Positions 1 to 7,723 of a stretch of DNA of 64,000 nucleotides are shown in pieces. This stretch comes from an uncultured Oscillospiraceae bacterium. Lineage in GTDB: Bacteria; Bacillota; Clostridia; Oscillospirales; Acutalibacteraceae. The notes under the pieces were generated by a model. That model was given only the letters and a program-made list of their open reading frames with translations, ran no database searches and was not told the origin of the DNA. How positions within the stretch are numbered: position 1 is the stretch's first letter; every line of letters starts with the position of its first letter. The stretch lies in the NCBI GenBank assembly GCA_902478605.1, contig CABSLQ010000005.1, positions 1 to 64,000 of the forward strand, written 5' to 3'. Made by a program: the position numbers and the translations under genes.

Positions 1-61
1 GATTCGAACCCTCGGCACGCGGTTTTGGAGACCGCTGCTCTACCAACTGAGCTATGCCCCT
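1..61 (-). tRNA. tRNA-Trp (anticodon CCA), 3' end cut off by the window
   Basis: Read on the minus strand, the sequence starts AGGGGCATAGCTC, has a D-arm, an anticodon stem GCGGT/ACCGC around the loop CTCCAAA (anticodon CCA), and a T-arm with GGTTCGAATC. The last bases of the acceptor stem and the CCA end lie before position 1. It is the downstream member of a two-tRNA unit with the CAT tRNA. Confidence 0.93.
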
Positions 62-102
62 GTGTCTGCCAATATATTATAAAGGGAGAATTCCCGAATG
101 CT

Positions 103-179
103 TGGTGGGCCTTCAGGGACTCGAACCCGGGACCGACCGGTTATGAGCCGGTGGCTCTAACCAACTGAGCTAAAGGCCC
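103..179 (-). tRNA. tRNA with CAT anticodon (elongator Met, or Ile2 if lysidine-modified)
   Basis: A complete 77-base cloverleaf on the minus strand. The acceptor stem GGGCCTT pairs with AAGGCCC, the anticodon loop is CTCATAA, the T-loop is GTTCGAG, and the 3' ACCA is encoded in the DNA. CAT can be elongator methionine, initiator methionine or lysidine-modified isoleucine. The acceptor stem starts with a G-C pair, which speaks against an initiator. Firmicutes Ile2 and some clostridial elongator Met tRNAs share the GG-CCTTTAGCTC start, so the charge is left open. Confidence 0.9.
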
Positions 180-210
180 GTTTTGAGGGCTGTACCACAG
201 CACGAATGCT

Positions 211-238
211 ATTTTATCATAAATATGCGAATTGTCAA
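211..238 (-). promoter_or_regulatory. Sigma-A-type promoter of the tRNA pair
   Basis: On the minus strand a perfect TTGACA (233-238) is separated by 16 bases from TAAAAT (211-216), about 30 bases upstream of the CAT tRNA. It lies between the end of cca and the tRNAs and points at the tRNAs. Confidence 0.75.
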
Positions 239-270
239 GGGGATTTGACTTAAATCCGTACGGAAATTGT

Positions 271-1608
271 TCACCCGCCAGCCAACAGCTCGCCGGCGAG
301 CCGGAGCAGGTCGGCACGCGTATTGGTACACCGGCCGTCGATGACCGCCTCCAGGAGTTTTTCGAGCAAAAGGCCCATCGCTTTGCCGGGATGCACACCA
401 AGCGCCGCTAAATCGTGACCGTTAATTTGTAAATCCCGCAGGCAAAAACAATCCCCCGCTGCAAGAATGGCCTCCACTGAGGCGTTGATGGCGTCGATGT
501 CCTGCAGACGATCCAGCAAATCGGGATTCTGTGCGGAAATATCCGCCCGCTGCACCTCCAGAAGCTGCCGGAATGCTTCCTCACCCAAGCGGCACAGCCA
601 ACGTTTTAAACATGCCGGCTGGTTTACCAGGCGTTCATCGTGATATGTGATCAGCGTTGTCACGCGTGTAATGGTATGGGTATCCAGCCGCAAACGATGA
701 AGAGCCTCATTCGCCAGGCGCACGCTCACCTGCGGATGCCCGTAAAAATGACCGACACCATCTTCATCCCGCGTGAAACAGGCGGGCTTGCCGCTGTCGT
801 GCAGCAGCATGGCCCAGCGCAGGACAGGGGAGGGAGGGACGGCCTGCACGCTGCGCAGGGTGTGCTCGTATATATCATAGCGATGATAGCGGTTATATTG
901 CGGGTGCTGATAAGCGGGTGCCAATTCGGGCAGCACCGCGAAAAGAACCGGCGCGTACTCCATCAAAACGGGGAACACGGCCTGCCCGCAAATCAGTTTC
1001 TGCAGCTCCGCCGCCACACGCTCCGCCGCAATAGTCTGCAGCAAAGCAGCGTGGCGCTTCAAGCTCTCACCCGTCATTTTTTCCAGGGAAAAACCGAGAA
1101 CAGAAGCAAAGCGCAGCGCCCGCAGCAGACGCAGCGCATCCTCCTCAAAGCGTTTATCCGGATCGCCGACGCAGCAAATGCGGCGGGCGGCCAAATCCGC
1201 CTGTCCGGAAAAATAGTCCACCAGTCCGACGGCAGGATGATAGGCGAGCGCGTTGATGGTGAAATCGCGGCGTGCCAAATCCTCCCGCAGACTTTTCGTA
1301 AAGCGGACGCTGTCGGGGCGGCGGTTATCCGAATACGGGCCATCTACGCGATAGGTGGTGATTTCAACAGGCCGTCCTTCGCATAGGACCGTGACCGTCC
1401 CGTGGCGCAGACCGGTATCCAGCACGCGATAAGAAGGGGAAAAAAGCGCGGCGATTTCCTCCGGAAGAGCCGAAGTGGTCACATCCCAATCCTCCGGCTC
1501 TTTTCCGAGTAAGGAATCCCGCACGCAGCCGCCCACGACAAACGCCTCATAGCCCCTGGCGGTGAGCGTATCCAAAATCCCTTGTACAGCAGCCGGGACG
1601 GTCAGCAT
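271..1608 (-). CDS. cca: CCA tRNA nucleotidyltransferase with HD domain
   Basis: This 445-residue protein adds or repairs the 3' CCA end of tRNAs. The N-terminal class II nucleotidyltransferase head shows GGCVRDSLLG near residue 27 and the catalytic DWDVTTSA near residue 43. An arginine-rich RRDFTINAL block follows, then the RNA-binding helical region. An HD-domain signature (HDSGKP near residue 270) indicates the bacterial HD-containing subgroup, which can have phosphohydrolase activity. The start is the ATG at 1606-1608, because GGAGG sits 8 to 13 bases upstream; an in-frame start 12 codons further up has no such site. Two tRNA genes lie directly downstream on the same strand. Confidence 0.93.
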   Translation of the reverse strand: MLTVPAAVQGILDTLTARGYEAFVVGGCVRDSLLGKEPEDWDVTTSALPEEIAALFSPSYRVLDTGLRHGTVTVLCEGRPVEITTYRVDGPYSDNRRPDSVRFTKSLREDLARRDFTINALAYHPAVGLVDYFSGQADLAARRICCVGDPDKRFEEDALRLLRALRFASVLGFSLEKMTGESLKRHAALLQTIAAERVAAELQKLICGQAVFPVLMEYAPVLFAVLPELAPAYQHPQYNRYHRYDIYEHTLRSVQAVPPSPVLRWAMLLHDSGKPACFTRDEDGVGHFYGHPQVSVRLANEALHRLRLDTHTITRVTTLITYHDERLVNQPACLKRWLCRLGEEAFRQLLEVQRADISAQNPDLLDRLQDIDAINASVEAILAAGDCFCLRDLQINGHDLAALGVHPGKAMGLLLEKLLEAVIDGRCTNTRADLLRLAGELLAGG

Positions 1609-1646
1609 GAAATTTTCCTCCTTTCGCCTCTTATCGGACGACACTC

Positions 1647-1675
1647 AGTATACCATGTTTGCAGGCAATGTGCAA
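1647..1675 (-). promoter_or_regulatory. Sigma-A-type promoter of cca
   Basis: Minus strand: TTGCAC (1670-1675), a 17-base spacer and TATACT (1647-1652), about 40 bases upstream of the cca start codon. Confidence 0.72.
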
Positions 1676-1759
1676 GAAAAAGGGGCCGCTGCAAAATAAA
1701 GCATTTTACAACGAACCCTTCCAGCGTATCTTCCTCGTTATGCGGCGGTTTGTGCAATC

Positions 1760-2227
1760 TTATTTTTCGCGCACTTTGAAGCCATAGCCCCAGATGGTTT
1801 CAATAACCAGATTGGTGCCCTGCAGCTTCTTGCGCAGGCGCTTGACGGTGTCATCCGCCACACGGGTGCCCGAATCGTTTTCAAAACCCCATACGGTGGG
1901 GAGCAGTTCACTGCGCGGAACAGCCCGGGCCGCATTCTTCATCAAATAGGTCAGCATGGAAAACTCAGTCGGAGTGAAATGGATCTCATTATGTTCGCTG
2001 TCATAGGCCGCCATATTGTCGAGATCCATGGTCAGTCCACCCAGCGTGATTTTGGTACTCGGGCTGACTGGCTTACAGATGAGGGAGATATCGGCGGTGA
2101 TGTTGGTCGAACTCAGCTCGTCGCTGATATTGGTGTATTCGATGGAATACCCATTATTGCGCAGAGAGGTGACAAGGGTGTCGAGCATTTTGTTGTCATC
2201 ACCATAAACGTATACCAGCTTCGGCAT
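1760..2227 (-). CDS. Orphan OmpR/PhoB-type winged-helix regulator with a shortened receiver-like N-terminus
   Basis: The C-terminal half (about residues 65-153) is an OmpR/PhoB-type DNA-binding domain. It shows the family pattern of a T-P-T-E-F start, a VWGF segment, a VKRLRKKL recognition helix and a terminal ETIWGYGFKV hairpin. The N-terminal part is only about 60 residues, roughly half a normal receiver domain. It begins like one (LVYVYGDDNKML), but I see no equivalent of the phosphorylated Asp or of the later conserved Thr and Lys. No histidine kinase is adjacent. It probably acts as a phosphorylation-independent transcription factor; its targets are unknown. A GGAGG site precedes the ATG. 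Confidence 0.85.
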   Translation of the reverse strand: MPKLVYVYGDDNKMLDTLVTSLRNNGYSIEYTNISDELSSTNITADISLICKPVSPSTKITLGGLTMDLDNMAAYDSEHNEIHFTPTEFSMLTYLMKNAARAVPRSELLPTVWGFENDSGTRVADDTVKRLRKKLQGTNLVIETIWGYGFKVREK

Positions 2228-2259
2228 TTTTCATTCCTCCATTTTTGTGTTCCATAATC

Positions 2260-2268
2260 ACTATAGCA
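2260..2268 (-). promoter_or_regulatory. Extended -10 promoter of the winged-helix regulator
   Basis: Minus strand: TGCTATAGT, an extended -10 hexamer with no convincing -35, about 35 bases upstream of the start codon. Confidence 0.5.
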
Positions 2269-2323
2269 GAAGTTCATGGTTAATTTGTGAATAAAAATCG
2301 AAATTATATCTATTTTCAGTCGA

Positions 2324-3778
2324 TTAGCGGCTATATTCGGAGAGAAGACGCTGTTTTTCGTCCCAAAGGGGCTGGGAAAGGTCAACATAATATCGATGGG
2401 GATTCTCAAACCGCAGCACTTCGTCCCACATGGTATCGATCTGCTGCTGGCAGTAGGTGCGCACATCCTGCATACGCGGCAGTTCATAGACGCATTGTCC
2501 GGCACGGAAAAGCGGTTTCTGCAGCGGAACGGCCTTGAAATTGGTCAGCAGCTTGCGTTTCCAGATGTGTTCAGGATCAAAAATTTCGTAGGGCTGCGTA
2601 TCGTCGATGATTTCGTCGTGCAGCGTGATAACATCGGCTATGGCCTTGCCGCTTTCCCGATCATAGAGACGCCACAGCTTTTTAAAGCAGGGATTGGTGA
2701 TTTTGGTGACGTTTTCGCTGACTTTGATACGGGGCACAATCCGGCCGTCTTCCTCAATGGCAGCCAGCTTGTAGACGCCGCCGAATACCGGGTCGCTGGC
2801 GGCGGTGATAAGCCGCTCGCCCACGCCGAAGGAATCCACGCAGGCCCCCTGCTGAATCATATCGCGGATGATGTATTCGTCCAGCGAATTGGACGCGGTG
2901 ATCTGGCAATCTTCAAAGCCCGCTTCGTCGAGCATTTTGCGGGCCTTTTTGCTCAAATAGGTGATATCGCCCGAATCGATGCGGATGGCCTTGGGGCGAT
3001 GGCCGGTCGGGAGGATTTCCTCGCGGAAGGCGCGGATGGCGTTGGGGACGCCCGATTTAAGCGTGTTGTATGTGTCGACGAGCAGAGTGCAGGAATCGGG
3101 ATATTCACGCGCATAGGCCTTGAAGGCCTCCAGTTCGCTATCAAACAGCTGCACCCAGCTGTGCGCCATTGTGCCGAGCGCCGGGATACCGAATTCCCGA
3201 TCCACAATGGTGCAGGCCGTACCGATGCAGCCGCCGATATAGGCGGCACGCGCGCCGTACATCGCGCCGTCGTAGCCCTGCGCGCGGCGGGAGCCGAATT
3301 CCATGACGGCACGCCCTTGGGCGGCCCGGACGATGCGGTTCGCCTTGGTGGCGATCAGCGACTGGTGATTGATGGCGAGCAGCACCATGGTTTCGATAAA
3401 CTGCGCCTGCATGACGGGACCGCGCACCGTGACGATGGGTTCATGAGGAAAGATAGGGGTTCCCTCCGGCACCGCCCACACATCGCAGCAGAATTGAAAG
3501 TCGCGCAGGTACGCCAGAAATTCTTCGCTGAACAGCTTTTTATCCCGCAGAAACGCGATATCCTCTTCGGTAAAATGCAGATTTTTCAAATAGTCGACCA
3601 GCTGTTCCACCCCGGCCATGATGGCAAGGCCGCCTCCGTCCGGAATGCGGCGGAAAAACATGTCAAAATAGGCGATTTTATCCGCGTGACCGGTGCGCAG
3701 AAAGCCGTTGGCCATGGTTAATTCGTAAAAATCGGTCAGCATGGTGAGATTTTCGGCAGCCAAAACGGTGTCTTTCAA
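2324..3778 (-). CDS. pncB: Nicotinate phosphoribosyltransferase
   Basis: This 484-residue enzyme converts nicotinate, PRPP and ATP to nicotinate mononucleotide, the committed step of NAD salvage. The N-terminus (LTDFYELTMANGF) is the family signature. The FGSRRAQG, GTMAHSW and RIDSGDITYLS motifs supply the phosphoribosyl and substrate contacts, and the length is typical. Translation starts at a TTG (3776-3778) six bases behind an AAGGAGAGG site; the next ATG is 12 codons inside the conserved N-terminus and has no such site. It is the last gene of a ppa-pncA-pncB operon, 42 bases after pncA. Confidence 0.94.
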   Translation of the reverse strand: MKDTVLAAENLTMLTDFYELTMANGFLRTGHADKIAYFDMFFRRIPDGGGLAIMAGVEQLVDYLKNLHFTEEDIAFLRDKKLFSEEFLAYLRDFQFCCDVWAVPEGTPIFPHEPIVTVRGPVMQAQFIETMVLLAINHQSLIATKANRIVRAAQGRAVMEFGSRRAQGYDGAMYGARAAYIGGCIGTACTIVDREFGIPALGTMAHSWVQLFDSELEAFKAYAREYPDSCTLLVDTYNTLKSGVPNAIRAFREEILPTGHRPKAIRIDSGDITYLSKKARKMLDEAGFEDCQITASNSLDEYIIRDMIQQGACVDSFGVGERLITAASDPVFGGVYKLAAIEEDGRIVPRIKVSENVTKITNPCFKKLWRLYDRESGKAIADVITLHDEIIDDTQPYEIFDPEHIWKRKLLTNFKAVPLQKPLFRAGQCVYELPRMQDVRTYCQQQIDTMWDEVLRFENPHRYYVDLSQPLWDEKQRLLSEYSR

Positions 3779-3820
3779 GAGTATCCTCTCCTTGCGTGGT
3801 TAGTAAAGTCTATTGGCTTG

Positions 3821-4498
3821 TCAGGTTATATTGGTACAGAGCTCCGCCCCGGCAGCCCGCATGAAATACAGAGCCGCCAGATTCAGCACGTCGGCCGGAT
3901 GGCCGGGTGCGTCGAAGGTGTCGATGAGCTCGACAGGCAGCAGGATGCGCAGCGGCAGGTTGCGCGTGTTATGCCAGGCGAGGGCGGCGAGCACAAATTG
4001 CTGCACACAGATGTCGGTGCAGTCGCCCGCGACGATCCAGGTGCGTATGTGCGCATGGTCCCGCCGCCACAGTTCAAAAACCGGTTCGAGGAAGCCGTTG
4101 GTTGAATTTTTATCTATCCGGGTGATGCCGCCCGCGGCCGCGTCAGCAATTTCATCGCAAAGCGCCGATTCCGTTGTACCGCGAAGACAATGCGGGGGAT
4201 AGGAGCGAAGCTCCAGGCTGTCCGTGGTGTGCGAGTCGGCAAAGGCCACGACGGGAATGCCCGCTGCGGCGCAGCTTGCCGTCAGGGAGGCGACGGGTTC
4301 CACCAGCGCGCCGACCCGCTCGCTTGCCAGGGCACCTTCACGGGCAAACCCGTTGACCATATCCACAAGAAACAGGGCGGTTTCCTGTGCGGGAAGGGAA
4401 GAGAGCGCGATGGAGGGCAGTGCGCGCAGCGATGCCGTCATATCCTGCACAAAAGCGGCGCTCTGCAGGGTCAAAGCGTTTGTATCGGGCCATTTCAT
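3821..4498 (-). CDS. pncA: Nicotinamidase-like isochorismatase-family cysteine hydrolase
   Basis: This is a 225-residue member of the cysteine hydrolase/isochorismatase fold. The Asp-Lys-Cys triad is visible as LVDMVNGF (Asp near 46), RIDKNSTNGF (Lys) and VAGDCTDICV (Cys), with DSH in the position of the metal site. Placed directly before pncB, it most likely deamidates nicotinamide to nicotinate. Its start ATG overlaps the ppa stop codon (ATGA), and a GGAGGG site lies inside the end of ppa, which points to translational coupling. The specific substrate is inferred from context; the fold call is firm. Confidence 0.85.
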   Translation of the reverse strand: MKWPDTNALTLQSAAFVQDMTASLRALPSIALSSLPAQETALFLVDMVNGFAREGALASERVGALVEPVASLTASCAAAGIPVVAFADSHTTDSLELRSYPPHCLRGTTESALCDEIADAAAGGITRIDKNSTNGFLEPVFELWRRDHAHIRTWIVAGDCTDICVQQFVLAALAWHNTRNLPLRILLPVELIDTFDAPGHPADVLNLAALYFMRAAGAELCTNIT

Positions 4499-5058
4499 CG
4501 GGCTCCCTCCTTTCCTGCGCCGGGCCGTGCACCGCAAAAACATTTTTGATATTCTTCCATACAATGGACAATAATCTCAATGGCGCGCTGCCGGCCAAGC
4601 GCTTCCTTTACAAAAGTCTCCTTCTTTTCGAGGGTTTTGTATACGGTGAAGAAATGCTGGATTTCATCAAAGGTGTGGCGGGGCAGTTCGGCAATGTCCT
4701 GGTAACAGGAGAGGGAGGGATCCCGGAAAGGCACGGCGATGATTTTCTCGTCGATCGATTCGTCGTCCACCATCTGGATCACCCCGATGGGGTAGCACTG
4801 TACCAGCGTCATGGGCACAATGGATTCCTGGCACAGCACCAGCACGTCAAGAGGATCGCCGTCGTCCGCATAGGTGCGGGGGATAAACCCGTAGTTGGCG
4901 GGGTAATGGGTCGCCGTATACAGCACGCGATCCAGGCGGAGCAGGCCGGTTTCCTTATCCATTTCATATTTGTTCTTGCCGCCTTTGGGGATTTCGATCA
5001 CCGCCGTAAAATCCTCCGGTTGTATGCGGGAGGCGGGGATATCATGCCAGATATTCAT
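4495..5058 (-). CDS. ppa: Inorganic pyrophosphatase, family I
   Basis: A 187-residue soluble, magnesium-dependent enzyme that hydrolyses pyrophosphate. Active-site features are IPKGGKNKYEMDKETG with the substrate-binding lysines, the YPANYGFIPRTYADDGDPLD stretch that carries the metal-binding aspartates, and a second acidic MVDDESIDEK. The family length is normal. It has an AGGAGG site and its own sigma-A promoter. Being first in an operon with pncA and pncB makes chemical sense, since PncB and the following adenylyl transfer release pyrophosphate. Confidence 0.95.
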   Translation of the reverse strand: MNIWHDIPASRIQPEDFTAVIEIPKGGKNKYEMDKETGLLRLDRVLYTATHYPANYGFIPRTYADDGDPLDVLVLCQESIVPMTLVQCYPIGVIQMVDDESIDEKIIAVPFRDPSLSCYQDIAELPRHTFDEIQHFFTVYKTLEKKETFVKEALGRQRAIEIIVHCMEEYQKCFCGARPGAGKEGAR

Positions 5059-5106
5059 TAAAATCCTCCTTGCATAAAAGTCGTCCGCGGATGGCTTATG
5101 GTATTT

Positions 5107-5135
5107 AGTATACCGCCTTTATCCGCGATTAGCAA
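5107..5135 (-). promoter_or_regulatory. Sigma-A-type promoter of ppa-pncA-pncB
   Basis: Minus strand: TTGCTA (5130-5135), 17-base spacer and TATACT (5107-5112). It lies about 50 bases upstream of the ppa start. Confidence 0.75.
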
Positions 5136-5171
5136 GAGATGGTAAGGAAAATGAGGCAGAAATTTTCAGAC

Positions 5172-5205
5172 GAAAAAAGAGCCGCGCCGAAGCGCAGCTC
5201 TTTTT
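5172..5205 (-). terminator. Rho-independent terminator after rpmB
   Basis: Ten-base stem (5178-5187 with 5192-5201, one imperfect pair) around a CGAA loop. On the minus strand it is followed by a T-run. A T-run is also present on the plus side, but no plus-strand gene ends here. Confidence 0.8.
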
Positions 5206-5226
5206 GCAGACGGAAGCCAGGGTCAC

Positions 5227-5415
5227 TCAGACGGCACGGGTCACCTTGTTGGAACGCAGGCACCGGGTGCAGGCGTAAATCCTCTTCGGAGAACCATTTA
5301 CCACGGCCTTCACCTTTTTGATGTTGGGCTTCCACGTCCGATTGGAACGACGATGGGAGTGGGAAACCTGAATGCCGAACGTCACGCTCTTTCCGCAGAT
5401 ATCGCATTTTGCCAT
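5227..5415 (-). CDS. rpmB: 50S ribosomal protein L28
   Basis: This 62-residue large-subunit ribosomal protein begins MAKCDICGK and ends with the typical IYACTRCLRSNKVTRAV. The two Cys pairs (CDIC and CTRC) mark the zinc-binding form of L28. The ATG at 5413-5415 is preferred over an in-frame GTG four codons upstream, because GGAGG lies at the right distance. It is monocistronic, with its own promoter and terminator. Confidence 0.97.
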   Translation of the reverse strand: MAKCDICGKSVTFGIQVSHSHRRSNRTWKPNIKKVKAVVNGSPKRIYACTRCLRSNKVTRAV

Positions 5416-5517
5416 ATTCAACTGCACCTCCTTATAAAAGCGATGGGCCTTTCTTTCCGGGGTGCGGGCAGCTCTATGCCGGTTCCGCAGCGCAGCCTAA
5501 AGAAAAACAACAGAAGT

Positions 5518-5546
5518 ATATTAGCAGATTCCTTGCCAAAAATCAA
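5518..5546 (-). promoter_or_regulatory. Sigma-A-type promoter of rpmB
   Basis: Minus strand: TTGATT (5541-5546), 17-base spacer and TAATAT (5518-5523), roughly 100 bases upstream of the rpmB start, leaving a leader of about 95 bases. Confidence 0.65.
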
Positions 5547-5605
5547 GTCTTTTTTACGCAGTTGTAAAAAATGCTTGAACATTCCCGGAAAGGAGGACGT
5601 ATGGC

Positions 5606-5634
5606 TTGTATTTTTCAGGTTTTTCCAGTATAAT
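5606..5634 (+). promoter_or_regulatory. Sigma-A-type promoter of the M50-like/scpAB operon
   Basis: TTGTAT (5606-5611), 17-base spacer and a perfect TATAAT (5629-5634), about 55 bases upstream of the first gene. It is divergent from the rpmB promoter. Confidence 0.78.
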
Positions 5635-5687
5635 AGCGAAGATATGTTAAAATGGTATGAAATTATTGTCTGAAAGGAAATGGCAGA

Positions 5688-6344
5688 ATGCTTTATTTGT
5701 TGGGCCAGGAATTTTCCTGGTTTACCTTTATCATGCAGCTGGCGGTGCTCGCGCTCATCGCGTTTGTGGTGTTTCCGGCGCGCGGCTTTGCGCAGGCGTT
5801 CGTTGCCTACAAGCTGGGCGATCCGACGGGGAAATATGCCGGGCGCATGACCATGAACCCGCTTGCCCATATTGACAAGTTCGGCATTGTGGTGCTTTTT
5901 TTGTGCGGTCTCGGCTTTGTCAAGCCGGTCCCCATCAATGCACATAATTTTAAGAATCCGCGCCGGGATTTGATCCTGACGGCGCTGGCAGGACCGGTAA
6001 TGGGGCTGCTCATGGGGTTCCTCGGCGTGGCGGTGTATCGGATTGCGGCACTTTTTGTGACGGAGTATGTCACGCTGTATAAGCTCTTTACGATATTGAT
6101 CACTTTGTTTGCCCGGCTCAACATCCAGCTGGCCATCCTCACCCTGCTGCCCATCCCGTTTTTTGACGGGTATCAGATATTGGCCATGTTTCTGCCCGGC
6201 CGCTGGGTGTACTGGGTGGAGAGCAACTCCATGATGGTCTCCATCTTTGTGTTGATTCTGATTGTGTCCGGCCTGTTGAATGTCCCGCTGAATTTCCTGA
6301 CAAATCTGGTTGTCAACGGCATGCTCTTTCTGGTCGGCGCATAG
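5688..6344 (+). CDS. Site-2-protease (M50) family membrane protein with a lost HExxH motif
   Basis: This 218-residue polytopic membrane protein is clearly of the short M50 family found next to scpA in Firmicutes. It keeps AYKLGDPT, the GRMTMNPLAHIDK block, the PVPINAHNF turn and the late LLPIPFFDGYQIL motif with its metal-ligand Asp. The expected zinc motif HEFAHA reads RGFAQA (about residues 32-37), so both histidines and the glutamate are replaced. It is therefore probably inactive as a protease. The start ATG follows a GAAAGGAAA site. It is first in an operon with scpA and scpB. Its role is unknown; a substrate-binding pseudoprotease or a structural membrane protein are both possible. Confidence 0.85.
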   Translation: MLYLLGQEFSWFTFIMQLAVLALIAFVVFPARGFAQAFVAYKLGDPTGKYAGRMTMNPLAHIDKFGIVVLFLCGLGFVKPVPINAHNFKNPRRDLILTALAGPVMGLLMGFLGVAVYRIAALFVTEYVTLYKLFTILITLFARLNIQLAILTLLPIPFFDGYQILAMFLPGRWVYWVESNSMMVSIFVLILIVSGLLNVPLNFLTNLVVNGMLFLVGA

Positions 6345-6356
6345 TAAGGAGTCGTT

Positions 6357-7118
6357 ATGGAAGCCATTTCCTACAAGCTGCCCGTTTTTGAGGGGCCGCT
6401 GGACCTGCTGCTCTATCTGGTGCAGAAGAATAAACTGAATATTTACGACATCCCCATTGCCGAGGTGCTCGATCAGTATATGGAAACCATCCGCCGCATG
6501 CAGGAAGTGGATTTGGATGTGGCGACCGAGTTTCTGGAAATGGCGGCCCGCCTTGTGCAAATCAAATCCTCCATGCTGCTGCCGCGGCATGAGGAAGCAG
6601 AGGAGCTCCGGCGTGAACTGACGGGGGAACTCATCGAGTATCAGCTCTGTCAGGAGGCGGCGCGGCGTTTAGCGGCGCGCAATGTGGGCGGCGACCTGTT
6701 TACCAGAAAGCCGGAGGAGATTGAGCCGGACCTTACCTATCGCCGCACCCACGAAACGCGGGAGATATGGGAGGCCTATCTGGCCGCGGCCGGCCGCGGC
6801 AAACGGCGTCTGCCCCCGCCGCCGCAGGCGTTCAGCGGCATTGTCGCGCGGAAAATCGTGTCGGTCGCCTCTAAAATACGCTATGTGCTGCGCCGGCTGT
6901 ACAGCCAGCCGTCCGTAGCCTACGATTCGCTTTTCCTTTCGGCGGAAAACAAATCGGAGCTGGTGGCGACCTTTCTGGCGCTGCTGGAGCTGATGAAGGC
7001 GAAGCGCATCCGCGTGGAAGGGGAAGGAAAGGCCTTGCAGGTGCGCATGCTCGCGCAGGACGGGCTGCAGACGCCGGAAATGCTCGAGCAGCTGGAGGGG
7101 GAACCGACGTGGAAATAA
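6357..7118 (+). CDS. scpA: Segregation and condensation protein A
   Basis: This 253-residue kleisin subunit of the SMC-ScpAB condensin organises and segregates the chromosome. The N-terminus (KLPVFEGPLDLLLYLVQK) and the following IYDIPIAEVLDQY are family signatures. A C-terminal winged-helix part ends near the stop codon. It overlaps scpB by ten bases, which suggests coupled translation and a fixed stoichiometry. Length is normal. Confidence 0.96.
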   Translation: MEAISYKLPVFEGPLDLLLYLVQKNKLNIYDIPIAEVLDQYMETIRRMQEVDLDVATEFLEMAARLVQIKSSMLLPRHEEAEELRRELTGELIEYQLCQEAARRLAARNVGGDLFTRKPEEIEPDLTYRRTHETREIWEAYLAAAGRGKRRLPPPPQAFSGIVARKIVSVASKIRYVLRRLYSQPSVAYDSLFLSAENKSELVATFLALLELMKAKRIRVEGEGKALQVRMLAQDGLQTPEMLEQLEGEPTWK

Positions 7119-7693
7119 AGCAATACCAGGCCGCCATGGAGGCGGTGATCTTCGCCAGCGGCGAGCCGGTGAGTGCCTCCCGCCTGGCTGAAGTGCTGGA
7201 TCTGGATTTGGAGACGACGGTGCGTCTGGCCGATGACTGGATGCACGATGTGAATACCCGGGGCGGCGGCCTGACGGCCGTGCGTCTGGACGACAGCTAC
7301 CAGCTGTGCACCAACCGCGAATACGCGGGCTATGTCCGGCAGGCGATGGATATCCGGCGCAATACCCCGCTGTCGCAGGCGGCGATGGAGGTGCTCGCCA
7401 TCGTGGCATATAACCAGCCGGTGACCCGCGCCTTTATCGATCAGGTGCGCGGTGTGGACTGCGGTGCGGTGGTGCAGGGCCTGGCGGCTAAGGGGCTTAT
7501 CGAAGAACGCGGCCGGCTGGAGCTGCCCGGGCGTCCGCTGCTTTATGGCACGACGGCGGATTTTCTGCGCTGCTTCGGCATATCCTCGCTCGACGAATTG
7601 CCGCCGCTTCCGCAGAAGGATGAAGACGCGGATATGGTGGAAACCACGCTGGAAGACGTGATCGAGGACGCGGCGGAAGCACAAGCGGAATAA
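7109..7693 (+). CDS. scpB: Segregation and condensation protein B
   Basis: The 194-residue ScpB partner of ScpA consists of two winged-helix domains. AAMEAVIFASGEPVS at the start and PLSQAAMEVLAIVAYNQPVT in the middle are diagnostic. The GTG start at 7109 lies inside scpA. The last 30 residues are acidic and low complexity. It forms the condensin accessory complex with ScpA and SMC; no smc gene is in this window. Confidence 0.95.
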   Translation: MEIKQYQAAMEAVIFASGEPVSASRLAEVLDLDLETTVRLADDWMHDVNTRGGGLTAVRLDDSYQLCTNREYAGYVRQAMDIRRNTPLSQAAMEVLAIVAYNQPVTRAFIDQVRGVDCGAVVQGLAAKGLIEERGRLELPGRPLLYGTTADFLRCFGISSLDELPPLPQKDEDADMVETTLEDVIEDAAEAQAE

Positions 7694-7723
7694 AAATAAG
7701 AGAAGGAAAGGGGACGGGCGCTT

